Origin: Alphaproteobacteria bacterium
GTDB lineage: Bacteria > Myxococcota_A > UBA796 > CAJQPC01
Length of the DNA stretch: 64,000 nucleotides
Assembly (NCBI GenBank): GCA_020632795.1
Contig: JACKEV010000026.1
Coordinates: 1 to 64,000 of the forward strand
Direction of reading: 5' to 3'
Every line of letters starts with the position of its first letter. Position 1 is the first letter of the stretch. Below, one piece after another: positions 18,061-26,902 of this stretch. The notes under the pieces were generated by a model. The model had not been told where the DNA came from, ran no database searches, and was given only the letters and a program-made list of their open reading frames with translations. Both the position numbers and the translations under genes were made by a program.

Positions 18061-18638
18061 TGACCCCCAAGGCCACCTCCGTCACCGAGGCGGGCAAGCC
18101 CGACGGCTACGCGGTGCCCGAGCTGTTTCGCGGTGAGGTCAGCCCCGACGGCCGCACCCGGCTGGCGGTGTGCGCGCCGCCCGAGCGCCTCGCCGTCATC
18201 CACCGCGCCCTCGTCGAGGCCCTGGAGGCCCCTCTGAGCGTCATGTACGTCCAGCGGGTCGACCGGCGGGCTGGCCGCAACCTCGAGGAGTCCGGGGGCA
18301 AGCCGCGCCGCTACCTCTCCGTCGACATCCCCGCCGAGCGGGTGCTCTCGGTGTTCGACCGCTGCCGCACCCTGCTGTACCAGGACGGCCGCCACCAGAC
18401 CTGGGTGCGCGGCGCCATGCGCGAGCAGCTCATCCTCGAGTACGACGGCATGCTGTTCCTCTACCCCGACGACCTGTCGTTCCGGGACGTGCTGCACGGC
18501 CTGGGGGTGCGCGAGGACGCCAAGGCCCAGGCCATCGGCGATCGGGACTACGTCAAGGTGAACTTCCAGGCCACCGCCGACCCCGAGGAGGCCCGATTGA
18601 TGGCCGAGCTGCGCTTGCAGGAGTACGGCGAGGGTTGA
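18057..18638 (+). CDS. Conserved-looking cytosolic protein of unknown function
   Basis: A 193-residue soluble protein, no signal peptide. It has a mixed alpha/beta composition with motifs RLAVCAPPERLAVIHRALVE, a central Gly/Arg-rich segment and LILEYDGMLFLYPDDLSFRD near the end. I do not recognise it. It is translationally coupled to the helical lipoprotein upstream and ends one base before the converging AraC-family gene. Confidence 0.65.
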   Translation: MMTPKATSVTEAGKPDGYAVPELFRGEVSPDGRTRLAVCAPPERLAVIHRALVEALEAPLSVMYVQRVDRRAGRNLEESGGKPRRYLSVDIPAERVLSVFDRCRTLLYQDGRHQTWVRGAMREQLILEYDGMLFLYPDDLSFRDVLHGLGVREDAKAQAIGDRDYVKVNFQATADPEEARLMAELRLQEYGEG

Positions 18639-18639
18639 G

Positions 18640-19635
18640 TCACCGGACGTCGGTGGGCGCGACCCCGGTCCACTGGCGAAACGCCCGGCTGAACGCGCTG
18701 GTCTGGGAGTAGCCCAGGCGCAGGGCCACCTCGGTCACCGAGACCCCCGCCCGCAGCAGCCGCGCCGCGCGGGCCTCCCGCACCGCCCGCAGCACCTGCC
18801 CGAAGCTGGTCCCCTGGGCCCGCAGGTCCCGCTGGAGGCTTCGGGTGGAGCGCCCCAGCGCCGCCGCGGCCTGGGCCACCGACAGCGCGCCGTCCTCCAG
18901 CCGCTGCTCGAGGTGGGCGGAGAGCTGGTCGATGAGATCGATCCCGTCGGGGCGCGCCCGGAGCCGCTCGGCGGCCTGCCGCAGCAGCTCCCCGTGGATG
19001 AGCCGGTCCGCGGCGGGCATGGGCGCGTCGAGCAATGCGGCCGGGAACACCAGCGCGGTGGCCGGAGACCCGCAGCGCACCGGGACCCCGAGCGCCTCCT
19101 CCAGCAGCGGTGTGGTCGCGTCGACCGGCCAGGCGACCTCCGCGTGGAGGGGGCGCCAGGGCCGCCGGAGCAGCGCCGGGGGGACCCGCGCGGCCTCGAC
19201 GAGGTGGTAGCCCGCCAGCAGCCGGTGGGCCTCGCGGGGCAGCCCCCAGGGGTGGAACACCAGCCGGGCCTCCGACCTCGCCACCCCAAGCTCCAGCCAC
19301 TCCCCCTCGGCCCACAGCCGCTGGAAACGCAGCACGGTCCGCAGCGCGTGGCCGAGGGTGGGGGCCGTCATCAGCAGGATCGACACCAGATCGAACTCGT
19401 CGAGCGCGGAGGCCTGCCCCAGCCGGATGCCCAGCGCGGGGTCGCCGAGGGCGGCGCTGCTGCGCTCGATGAGGTCGTAGTAGGTGGTCAGCGCCACCCG
19501 GCCCCAACGCGCCTCCAGGTCCACGTCCGCGAGGCCGACCGCGCGGCGCAGCGCCGCCGCGTCCCCACCGCGCTGCTTGACCAGCGCCAGCAGCGCCCGC
19601 ACGATGCCGTTGTCCACGGTGGGGAGCCGGGTCAT
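18640..19635 (-). CDS. AraC-family transcriptional regulator
   Basis: A 331-residue regulator. The N-terminal 190 residues match the arabinose-binding-like domain found in OruR/ArgR-type AraC regulators (ALLALVKQRGGDAAALRRAVGL, then ALGDPALGIRLGQ). The C-terminal 100 residues hold the two helix-turn-helix motifs: LSVAQAAAALGRSTRSLQRDL and VTEVALRLGYSQTSAFSRAF followed by W-TG-PTDVR. The inducer is unknown. It is divergent from the exported protein gene at 19755, across a 119-base gap that is a natural place for its operator. Confidence 0.9.
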   Translation of the reverse strand: MTRLPTVDNGIVRALLALVKQRGGDAAALRRAVGLADVDLEARWGRVALTTYYDLIERSSAALGDPALGIRLGQASALDEFDLVSILLMTAPTLGHALRTVLRFQRLWAEGEWLELGVARSEARLVFHPWGLPREAHRLLAGYHLVEAARVPPALLRRPWRPLHAEVAWPVDATTPLLEEALGVPVRCGSPATALVFPAALLDAPMPAADRLIHGELLRQAAERLRARPDGIDLIDQLSAHLEQRLEDGALSVAQAAAALGRSTRSLQRDLRAQGTSFGQVLRAVREARAARLLRAGVSVTEVALRLGYSQTSAFSRAFRQWTGVAPTDVR

Positions 19636-19754
19636 GGGTCGTCTCCGCAGGGGTACCCGTGGCGTGAATTGTCAAGCAGTCCGGCGCTGCAGGTCAAGCG
19701 GAGATGGGGGCGGGTTCCTATCCTTTGAAGGTGTCCAACCTCTTGGAGACCCTG

Positions 19755-20525
19755 ATGAAAGCTGCACGGTTCAGCCTGCTCTTCCTGGCCGTCCCCCTGC
19801 TCGCGGGGGATTGCGAGGACAACGGCGAGGCGGTGGACATCTCCAAGGTGACCTGCTGCCTCAGCCCGGAGGGCGAAAGCCACGTCGCTGAGACCTGCGA
19901 CCCGCCGGGCGTCCTCGTCGAGCGGCTGGTGGGGATCACCGCCACGCCAGCGCAGATCGAGGCGGCCTGCCAGAGCGCCAACCCGCAGCGTGCGCTCTGC
20001 TGCACGGATCCGGACACCGCAGAGCGCTACGCGACCTTCGAGGCACGCTGCGCGGAGGGGCACGAGACCTACGACACCTACGAGAGGCTTCCCGACGGGC
20101 CCACCGGTGTGGAGATCCCCTACCAGGATTTCGTGGCCACCTGCTATGGGCTGACCAACCCGACGGGCGACTGTGCGCTGCCCATGACCCAGGCCCTCGA
20201 CGGCTCCCAGGCTTCCTTCGACTTCGACACGGTCGCACGGACCTGCGCTACCGCGCCCGGCTACACCGGCGCCGCCCTGACGATGGACGCCCCCGTCAAT
20301 CAGGCCTGGACGCCAGGGTTCTCCACGGGAGGGGGGTGGCTGATCGATCACAGCAGCCACGGTGACTACGTCGACGACACCTACTGGAACAACGCACCCC
20401 TCGACCAACGGATCACGATCTCGATGGCCCGAGGTGACGACTTCGTGTCCGCGGACGTCACATTGAGCGACCCCATTACCGTTCACCGTCTCACCTGGCC
20501 CGACGGGAGCACCACCGGCGACTGA
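19755..20525 (+). CDS. Exported Cys-rich protein of unknown function
   Basis: A 256-residue protein; the ATG preceded by TTGGAGAC is chosen over an in-frame upstream start because the signal peptide MKAARFSLLFLAVPLLAG begins there. A Cys follows at residue 20 but the -1 residue is Asp, which is a poor lipobox, so Sec secretion is more likely. The mature part has about ten cysteines, including CC pairs (KVTCCLSP, ALCCTDP), suggesting disulfides. The C-terminal third looks beta-rich. No family recognised. It is divergent from the AraC gene, which may regulate it. Confidence 0.68.
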   Translation: MKAARFSLLFLAVPLLAGDCEDNGEAVDISKVTCCLSPEGESHVAETCDPPGVLVERLVGITATPAQIEAACQSANPQRALCCTDPDTAERYATFEARCAEGHETYDTYERLPDGPTGVEIPYQDFVATCYGLTNPTGDCALPMTQALDGSQASFDFDTVARTCATAPGYTGAALTMDAPVNQAWTPGFSTGGGWLIDHSSHGDYVDDTYWNNAPLDQRITISMARGDDFVSADVTLSDPITVHRLTWPDGSTTGD

Positions 20526-20565
20526 CCGGATCTTCCACCGTACGTTCGGTCACCACCCGATCAAT

Positions 20566-22170
20566 ATGCACGGTCCGAGGCGGGGTGCTACGTTGCCGGT
20601 CCAGGAGCGCGAAGCCCGCTCCCCCGAGGCCAGCCTTGTGAAAGAGCAGCCCGCAGCGCCAGAACAGCCCAGGAAGCCGCGCGTCGACCCGCTCATCGGC
20701 CAGCTCATCGGCGGCCGGTTCAAGGTCATCGCCCCCCTGGGATCCGGCGGCGTCGCGCGGGTGTATCGGGCCCTCCAGATCCCCTTGAACCGTCAGGTCG
20801 CCCTCAAGGTGGTCCGTCCGGACGTGGACGACGAGCAGCGCGCCCAGTTCGAACTGCGCTTCCTGCGCGAGGCGGCCCTGGCCGGTCGGCTGTCCCACCC
20901 CAACATCGTCACGGTCTTCGACTTCGGCCGCACCGAGGACAGCGCCTGCTTCATCGCGATGGAGCTGCTCGAGGGCGTGACGATGCGCAAGCTGTTCGAC
21001 GGCGAGCCGCTGGGCACCGACCGCGCGGTGCGGCTGGCCCTGGGGGTCGCGCGGGGCCTGCGCCACGCCCACAAGCGCGGGCTGGTGCACCGGGACATCA
21101 AGCCCTCCAACATCTTCCTGGTCATCGACGACGAGGGCAACGAGCTGCCCAAGCTGCTGGACTTCGGGCTGGTCAAGGGCGACGACAACTCCACGATCAC
21201 CCGGTCCGGCGCGTTCATGGGCACGCCCCACTACATCGCCCCGGAGCAGGCCCGCGGCCTGGACACCGTGGACGGCCGCGCCGACCTGTACTCCCTGGGC
21301 TGCATCCTCTACCGCATGCTCACCGGGGTGCTGCCCTACTTCGCCGAAAACCCGATGACCATCGCGCTGCACCACGTGCGCAGCCCCTACCCGCCCATGC
21401 GCACCCGGCGGCCGGACGTGCCGGTGCCGGAGACCCTGGAGCGCATCGTCATGCGCTGCATGGAGAAGGACCCCGCCGCCCGCTACCCCGACGCGGGCGC
21501 GCTGGTCCGGGACCTGGAGGCCTGGCTGGGCGAGGACCACACGGTCTCCGACGACTCCGTGGTGGGCATGCCCCTGGCCGAGTCCACCGAGACCCTGGAC
21601 AAGCCGCCGCCCAGGCGCGCCCGTTGGGGGGTGGCGCTGCTGGCGCTGATGTCCGTGGGGGGCGGCGCGGGCGCGGGGCTGTTCCTGCTGGCCAGCGATC
21701 CGGATCCGGTCCCCCCGCCGGCCCCGCGGGTCGTGGAGCGGGTGATCGAGGTGCCGGTGCCGGTGGAGGCTCCGCCGGAGGTGCCGCCAGTAGAGACGCC
21801 CAAGCCGGTCTCCCGACCGCCCGCCGCTACGCAGGTCTCTGCACCCGAGCCTGCGACAACGCCCGCGCCGTCGACCTCTCCGAAGCCCGCGCCGCCGAAT
21901 CCGGCCCCCGCGCCCGCGAAGACCGACGCCTCCGGCTACGCCTCGGGCGCCGCGGTCGCCGACGGTATCCGCTTCGAGGCCGACCACGCCGGCCGCGCCC
22001 TCGCCTTCCTCAACACCGCCACCGAGGACCAGCTCCGGGCGGCGGGGGTCTACGGGCGCGGCGTGAACATCATCCTCGACGGCCGGCCGTGGTCGTCGCT
22101 GGAGGCCTTCGGGTCGACCTCGTACATCGGGGAGAAGACGGTGAAGGCCGTGGCGGACGCGACGCGGTAG
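20566..22170 (+). CDS. Transmembrane Ser/Thr kinase with C-terminal helix-hairpin-helix-like domain
   Basis: A 534-residue protein from the ATG; an in-frame GTG at 20638, with GGAG upstream and a -10-like TACGTT, would give 510 residues and is a good alternative. The kinase domain (about 50-320) has GSGGVARVY, Lys81, HRDIKPSN at 175-182, DFG at 199-201 and APEQ. A transmembrane helix (about 355-376) leads to a Pro-rich stalk and a terminal 60-residue segment (ALAFLNTATEDQLRAAGVYG, then GRPWSSLEAFGS and SYIGEKTVKAV) with ComEA/helix-hairpin-helix character. That domain should be outside the membrane, so it is probably a binding or sensing module. Its stop abuts the converging gene with no gap. 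Confidence 0.88.
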   Translation: MHGPRRGATLPVQEREARSPEASLVKEQPAAPEQPRKPRVDPLIGQLIGGRFKVIAPLGSGGVARVYRALQIPLNRQVALKVVRPDVDDEQRAQFELRFLREAALAGRLSHPNIVTVFDFGRTEDSACFIAMELLEGVTMRKLFDGEPLGTDRAVRLALGVARGLRHAHKRGLVHRDIKPSNIFLVIDDEGNELPKLLDFGLVKGDDNSTITRSGAFMGTPHYIAPEQARGLDTVDGRADLYSLGCILYRMLTGVLPYFAENPMTIALHHVRSPYPPMRTRRPDVPVPETLERIVMRCMEKDPAARYPDAGALVRDLEAWLGEDHTVSDDSVVGMPLAESTETLDKPPPRRARWGVALLALMSVGGGAGAGLFLLASDPDPVPPPAPRVVERVIEVPVPVEAPPEVPPVETPKPVSRPPAATQVSAPEPATTPAPSTSPKPAPPNPAPAPAKTDASGYASGAAVADGIRFEADHAGRALAFLNTATEDQLRAAGVYGRGVNIILDGRPWSSLEAFGSTSYIGEKTVKAVADATR

Positions 22171-24906
22171 TCACCGTCGCCGTCGCGCCCACCCCACCAG
22201 CGCCACGAGCAGCCACCACGCCCCGCCCACCGGCGCTCCGGCGCAGCCGTTGCAGGCCGCGCTGCCTCGGCACTCGGCGTCGTCGCTGTCGGCGTAGCCG
22301 TCGCACTCGTTGTCCACGCCGTCGTCGCAGACCTCGTCCTGCTGGGGATGGACGGCCGCCTCGGCGTCGTCGCAGTCGCCCTGGGCGGGGGCCCAGCCGT
22401 CGCCGTCGCCGTCGGTCCACCAGCCGGAGTCCCCGGTGTCGTCCTCGCCCGGGTCGCCGGTGTCGTCGCCCGGATCGCCGGTGTCATCGCCGGAGGGCTC
22501 GCCGTCCACGCCGTCGCAGTCCGCGTCCACGCCGTCGCCCGCAGGGTCGTCGGCCCCGGGGTGGACGTCGTCGTCGGTGTCGTCGCAGTCGACACGGTTG
22601 GCGGGATCCCCGCTGGACTCGTGGCGGTAGCCGTCGCCGTCCCGGTCGAAGTCGTCGGCGCCGTCACAGTCGCTGTCGACCCCGTCGTACCAGGGGTCGC
22701 TCGCCCCGGGGTGAACGCTGGCGTCGGACTCGTCGCAGTCCCCGTCGGAGGGGTGGTAGCCGTCTCCGTCGCTGTCGTCGTCGTTGGCGCGGGGGCCCCC
22801 GAAGCTGCCCATGTCCGAGCGGGAGCCGTCCGGGTCGGTCAACGAGGGGTCCCCGGCGTCGCGGCAGGGGGAGGTCGAGCCCAGGTAGACGAGGTCGTTG
22901 TAGGGGTTGCCGTCGTCGGACCAGGCGCTGTACTCGGGGTCCTCGGAGAGGTTGCCGTTGGAGCCGGTCAGGTTGCCCAGGCCCCCGGCCCAGTCGTCGC
23001 CGTTGCCCCAGGCGTCGCAGTAGGAGATGTCCGGGTTGCTGGAGCTGGTGGCGAAGCCGTCGTCGTTGCCGATGGCGATGGCGTTGACCACGGTGACGCC
23101 GGTGCCGTAGTCGACGGCGACGCCGGTGCCGTTGCCCAGGGCGTCGATGTTGGCCACGGTGACGCCGCCGCTGCCGGTGGCCGAGAGCCGCAGGCCCGCG
23201 TCGTTGTTGCCGTTGAACACCGACGTGGTGATCTCGTAGCCGCCGCCCGACGCCGAGAACAGCGCGCCGTCGCCCTGGTTGCCCAGGAAGCGGCAGCCCT
23301 CCATGCGCCCGCTGTCCACGTTGAGGCCCACGAAGCCGTCGCCCTCGTTCTCCTCAAAGCTCTCGAACTTGATGATGAGGGAGCGGGGGCTGGCCACGTA
23401 GAGGCCCGAGGGGCTGTTCTCCTCGAAGGTGTTGTACTTGGAGGTGACGTCCTTGGCCGCGTCGGTGCCCGCGCCGCCGCCGTTGGTGCCCGCGCTGTTC
23501 CGGCGGAAGGTGTTCCGGTTGAATGTGGCGTGGCTGCCCCCCGCGCCGACCGCGAGGTGGTGCAGACCGCCGCCGTTGCGCCCGGCGGTGTTGTTGCGGA
23601 AGTCGCACTGCTTGGCGTTGACCTCGGCCTTGTAGACCATCACCGCGCCGCCGTCCTGGGCCGCCTCGTTGCGCAGCAGCGTGCTGTCCTCCAGCCAGAG
23701 CCAGGCCTCGTCCAGGAAGACCGCGCCGCCGTCGCCCCCCGCGGTGTTGTCGTTCAGTTCCAGATCGGTGAGCGTGGCGGACATCTGGCTGTGGAGGACC
23801 CCGCCGTCGTTGCTGGCGCTGTTGTCGCTCCAGACCCCGCCGCTGGCGGTCACCGAGCCCGAGGTGCCCGAGGCGTAGATGGCGCCGCCGTCGTAGGCGC
23901 TGTGCCCGGAGATGTCCAGGTTCACGAGGCTCAGGTCGCCGTCGCCGAAGTAGACCCCCGCGCCGGAGGTGGTGCTCAGGGCGACGGTGTTGTCGGCGAG
24001 GGTGCCGCGCAGCTCCAGGTCGGCGCCCCAGGCGTATACCCCGCCGCCCGCGCCGCCCGCGGTGTTGCCCGAGAGGGTCCCCCGGAACACCGTTCCGTTA
24101 CGGAGCGCGTTCTCGACGGCCAGGCCGCCCCCGGAGTCCCCGGCGGTGTTGCCGGTGACCTCGCTGTTGCGGAGGTCCATGTCGGAGTCCACCACCGAGG
24201 CGCCGCCGCCCTTGTTGGTCGCCGTGTTGTTCTGGAGGGTGACCCGGGTGCCGGTGACGTCGCTGCCGTTGCGGATGCGGAGGCCGCCGCCGTGCCAGTC
24301 GCTGGCGTTGCCGTCGAAGTCGACGTCGGTCATCGTGACCGTGGCGTCCCAGATGTACGCGCCGCCGCCCTGGTAGGCGCTGTTGCCGGAGACCGTGCAG
24401 TTGGAGATGGTCGCGGTAGCCTCGTAGATGTAGAAGCCGCCGCCGTAGAAGTTGTTGGTCAGCGTGATGTTGCGGACCCGGCAGTCGTCGACCACGAGGG
24501 TGCCGCCCTCGGTGACGGAGAAGCCGCCTCCGGGGGCCGCGCCGGTGACCTGGGTGACCGTGATGTCCTCGGCGGTGAGCGTGGAGGCCCGCACCTCGAC
24601 GCCGTGGCTGCCCCCCTCCAGCCGGAAGCCGGTCAGGGTGACGGTCTCGCCGCTGGAGACGCTGACGACGTGGTCGCCGCTGGTGCCGTCGATGGTGGTC
24701 TGCGACGAGCCGCTGGTGGACTCGATGGTGAGGTTCTTGCCCGAGGTGTCGATGGTCTCGGTGTAGGTGCCGGGGCGCACGCGCACGATGTCGCCGTTGC
24801 GGGCGGCGTTGATGGCGCTCTGGATGGAGGTGTAGGACGCGCCCCCGGAGGCGTCCACGGTCAGGGTCGCGGCGATCGCGGGGCAGGCCAGCAGCAGGAT
24901 GTACAC
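22171..24906 (-). CDS. Large right-handed beta-helix surface protein with MopE-type repeats
   Basis: A 911-residue exported protein. It opens with a very short signal (MYILLLACPAIAA) and TLTVDASGGASYTSIQSAI, the usual start of parallel beta-helix proteins with many right-handed repeats. Residues about 30-680 are repetitive (GGGAYIWDA..., NNTATNKGGGASV, NTAGGDGGAVF), each turn ending in small or Asn-rich ladders, as in polymorphic outer-membrane-like and carbohydrate-binding beta-helix proteins. Three MopE-type Cys/Asp repeats with an acidic DDTGDPG linker follow (about 700-870). The C-terminus (CNGCAGAP, hydrophobic helix, WARRRR) is MYXO-CTERM-like, so the mature protein is probably anchored on the cell surface. 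No catalytic residues identified. Confidence 0.85.
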   Translation of the reverse strand: MYILLLACPAIAATLTVDASGGASYTSIQSAINAARNGDIVRVRPGTYTETIDTSGKNLTIESTSGSSQTTIDGTSGDHVVSVSSGETVTLTGFRLEGGSHGVEVRASTLTAEDITVTQVTGAAPGGGFSVTEGGTLVVDDCRVRNITLTNNFYGGGFYIYEATATISNCTVSGNSAYQGGGAYIWDATVTMTDVDFDGNASDWHGGGLRIRNGSDVTGTRVTLQNNTATNKGGGASVVDSDMDLRNSEVTGNTAGDSGGGLAVENALRNGTVFRGTLSGNTAGGAGGGVYAWGADLELRGTLADNTVALSTTSGAGVYFGDGDLSLVNLDISGHSAYDGGAIYASGTSGSVTASGGVWSDNSASNDGGVLHSQMSATLTDLELNDNTAGGDGGAVFLDEAWLWLEDSTLLRNEAAQDGGAVMVYKAEVNAKQCDFRNNTAGRNGGGLHHLAVGAGGSHATFNRNTFRRNSAGTNGGGAGTDAAKDVTSKYNTFEENSPSGLYVASPRSLIIKFESFEENEGDGFVGLNVDSGRMEGCRFLGNQGDGALFSASGGGYEITTSVFNGNNDAGLRLSATGSGGVTVANIDALGNGTGVAVDYGTGVTVVNAIAIGNDDGFATSSSNPDISYCDAWGNGDDWAGGLGNLTGSNGNLSEDPEYSAWSDDGNPYNDLVYLGSTSPCRDAGDPSLTDPDGSRSDMGSFGGPRANDDDSDGDGYHPSDGDCDESDASVHPGASDPWYDGVDSDCDGADDFDRDGDGYRHESSGDPANRVDCDDTDDDVHPGADDPAGDGVDADCDGVDGEPSGDDTGDPGDDTGDPGEDDTGDSGWWTDGDGDGWAPAQGDCDDAEAAVHPQQDEVCDDGVDNECDGYADSDDAECRGSAACNGCAGAPVGGAWWLLVALVGWARRRR

Positions 24907-24955
24907 AGCGCTCTCCGATGGATCGGCGCCATCCTGGGCGCGCGGGGGCGGGCCC

Positions 24956-26668
24956 CTATTGGTGGTCCAGCATCAGCTGGCGGGCCTGATCCTGGGGATC
25001 CACGCACTTCACTTTACCGCCTCGTTGGACGGTGCAGTCGAAGGAGATCGGAGAATCTGCGACGGTGAGGGGGGCGGTGGCCGTCGGGCGGCCCACCAGC
25101 TTGACCGCGAGCTGGTACTCGCCGGGCTCGATGGTGCCGGTGACGCCGGCCTCATCGCCCTTGAGCACCGAGCCGCCGGTGGCGTCGAGGACGCGGGCCC
25201 ACTGCACCAGCTCGCCGGAGACGGTGACCGCCAGCTCGACCCCGGTGGGCTCGGGGGGCGGCGGGGGGTCCTCGGGCGCGTCCACCACGACCGGGTCGAC
25301 GTCGGGGACGTCCGAGCCGTCGCGGAACAGGAAGAACCACACCCCGCCCACCACCGCGATCCCGCCGAAGAAGAAGAAGGCCAGCGCGCCCACGAGGACG
25401 AAGATGAGAGGGCCGCGCTTCTTCACCGGCGGGGCGGCTGCGGGCTCCGGCGGCGGCATGGTGCGGTCCCCCGCCACCGGCCCCGAGGCGATGGGCCCCG
25501 ACGCGATCGGCCCCGAGGCCACCTGCTGGGGCGGCGACAGCGCCTCGATGGGGGGCTCGGTGGGGGCGCGCCGGCGCGGCGGCGGCGGGGGCGGCTCGGG
25601 CTCCGGGGGCGGCATCGTGGGCGCCGCCGCCTGGATCGGGGAGCCGAGGGGCGGGCCGTCCTTGGGGCGGTCCCCGGACTGGTTGATGACGAGCTGGGTG
25701 CCCGCCAGGGTGCCGCCCTCCTGGGGGTAGACCTCGGCGGCTACCGGGCCGACCACGTCCGCGCAGAAGGCCTCCAGGGAGGGGCCGGCGGCCTGGTCGG
25801 CGAAGGCGCGCATCAGCTTGACCACCTGCTCGGCGGTGGGCCGGTGCTCAGGGGCGTCCGCGCACATCTGGAGGAGGACCTTGCGCACCGCCTCGTCCCA
25901 GTCGGCGGCCGGCATGCCGGTGTCCTCGATGGCGTTGACCGCCGTGGTGATCGCGGACTCGTGGTCCGGGGGCTCCGGCAGGAGCTGCAGCCAGCCGCCG
26001 TGGAGGAACTCGATGAGCATCAGCCCCAGGGCGTAGACGTCGCTGGGGTGGTCCCCCCGATCGCCGAAGCGCCGCTCCGGGCTCATGTACTTGAGCGAGC
26101 CGAAGCGGAACATGGTGGTGTGGGCGGCGCGGTTCTCGAAGCTGCCCCGGGCGGTGCCGAAGTCCAGGATCTTCAGCTCCCCCTCGGGGGTGAGCATGAT
26201 GTTGGAGGGCTTGACGTCGCGGTGAACGACGCGGATCGGCTCGGTGCGCCCGTAGGGGGCCTTGCGCCAGGCCACGTCCAGGGCGGCGGCGGCCCGCTGC
26301 ACGACCGAGTAGGCGACCCGGGGGGGCAGCCGCTGCCCGCGCTTCTTGAGGGTCTCGATGAGCTGCTGGAGATCGATGCCGTCGACGAACTCCATCACGA
26401 TGGCGAGCTGGCCGTTCAGCTCGACCAGATCCTCGACCCGGACGATGCTGGGGTGGCGGAGCTGGGCGAGCAGCCGGGCCTCGTCCTTGGTGCGGGCGAG
26501 GAACTCGTCAGCCTGGGCCCACTTCTCCCGGAGGACCTTGACGGCCACCAGGCGGGAGATGCCGCCTGCGCCCGTGGCCTCGGCGAGATAGACCTTGGCG
26601 AAGGTGCCCCCGCTGCGCTCTTTCAGCAGGGTGATGTCGAGGCGTCTGGAGGGGGCGGAAGGATTCAT
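24956..26668 (-). CDS. Transmembrane Ser/Thr protein kinase
   Basis: A 570-residue protein taken from the ATG closest to the kinase domain; a longer frame adds 23 residues that look unlike a natural N-terminus. The kinase domain (about 10-290) has SGGTFAKVYLAE, Lys44, HRDVKPSN at 149-156, DFG at 169-171 and SPER. A Pro-rich linker contains three tandem copies of the five-residue unit ASGPI/V, then KKRG and a transmembrane helix (about 420-447). The outer part of about 120 residues is beta-rich (VELAVTVSGELVQWARV, GEYQLAVKLVG), a possible sensor domain. It ends 49 bases upstream of the beta-helix gene on the same strand; the two may form an operon. Confidence 0.88.
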   Translation of the reverse strand: MNPSAPSRRLDITLLKERSGGTFAKVYLAEATGAGGISRLVAVKVLREKWAQADEFLARTKDEARLLAQLRHPSIVRVEDLVELNGQLAIVMEFVDGIDLQQLIETLKKRGQRLPPRVAYSVVQRAAAALDVAWRKAPYGRTEPIRVVHRDVKPSNIMLTPEGELKILDFGTARGSFENRAAHTTMFRFGSLKYMSPERRFGDRGDHPSDVYALGLMLIEFLHGGWLQLLPEPPDHESAITTAVNAIEDTGMPAADWDEAVRKVLLQMCADAPEHRPTAEQVVKLMRAFADQAAGPSLEAFCADVVGPVAAEVYPQEGGTLAGTQLVINQSGDRPKDGPPLGSPIQAAAPTMPPPEPEPPPPPPRRRAPTEPPIEALSPPQQVASGPIASGPIASGPVAGDRTMPPPEPAAAPPVKKRGPLIFVLVGALAFFFFGGIAVVGGVWFFLFRDGSDVPDVDPVVVDAPEDPPPPPEPTGVELAVTVSGELVQWARVLDATGGSVLKGDEAGVTGTIEPGEYQLAVKLVGRPTATAPLTVADSPISFDCTVQRGGKVKCVDPQDQARQLMLDHQ

Positions 26669-26798
26669 CAGCGATGGGGGTCCTGCATCGTAGGGCCCGA
26701 GCGCCTCCCTGCAGGTGCACCGGCGGACCCATATCATGCCAGCACCAAGGAGGCACGCGCGGCGCTGTCCGGCGCGGGCGGGCTTGTCGCCCCCCCCG

Positions 26799-26828
26799 TT
26801 CGAGGTTCTACTACGCAGGTGTTAGAAT
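26799..26828 (+). promoter_or_regulatory. Candidate promoter of the lipoprotein-ABC transporter operon
   Basis: TTCGAG (26799-26804) and TAGAAT (26823-26828) are spaced 18 bases and lie about 75 bases before the first gene of the operon, in the 234-base divergent gap after the kinase gene. It is the most AT-rich spot there. Nothing else recognisable is in this gap. Confidence 0.35.
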
Positions 26829-26902
26829 CCATCCTCGTTGTGCGGTGCCCCTAAGATGGGCCCCGTTCGACCATCCGACGCGCGCGCGCTCCAGGAGAGG
26901 CT

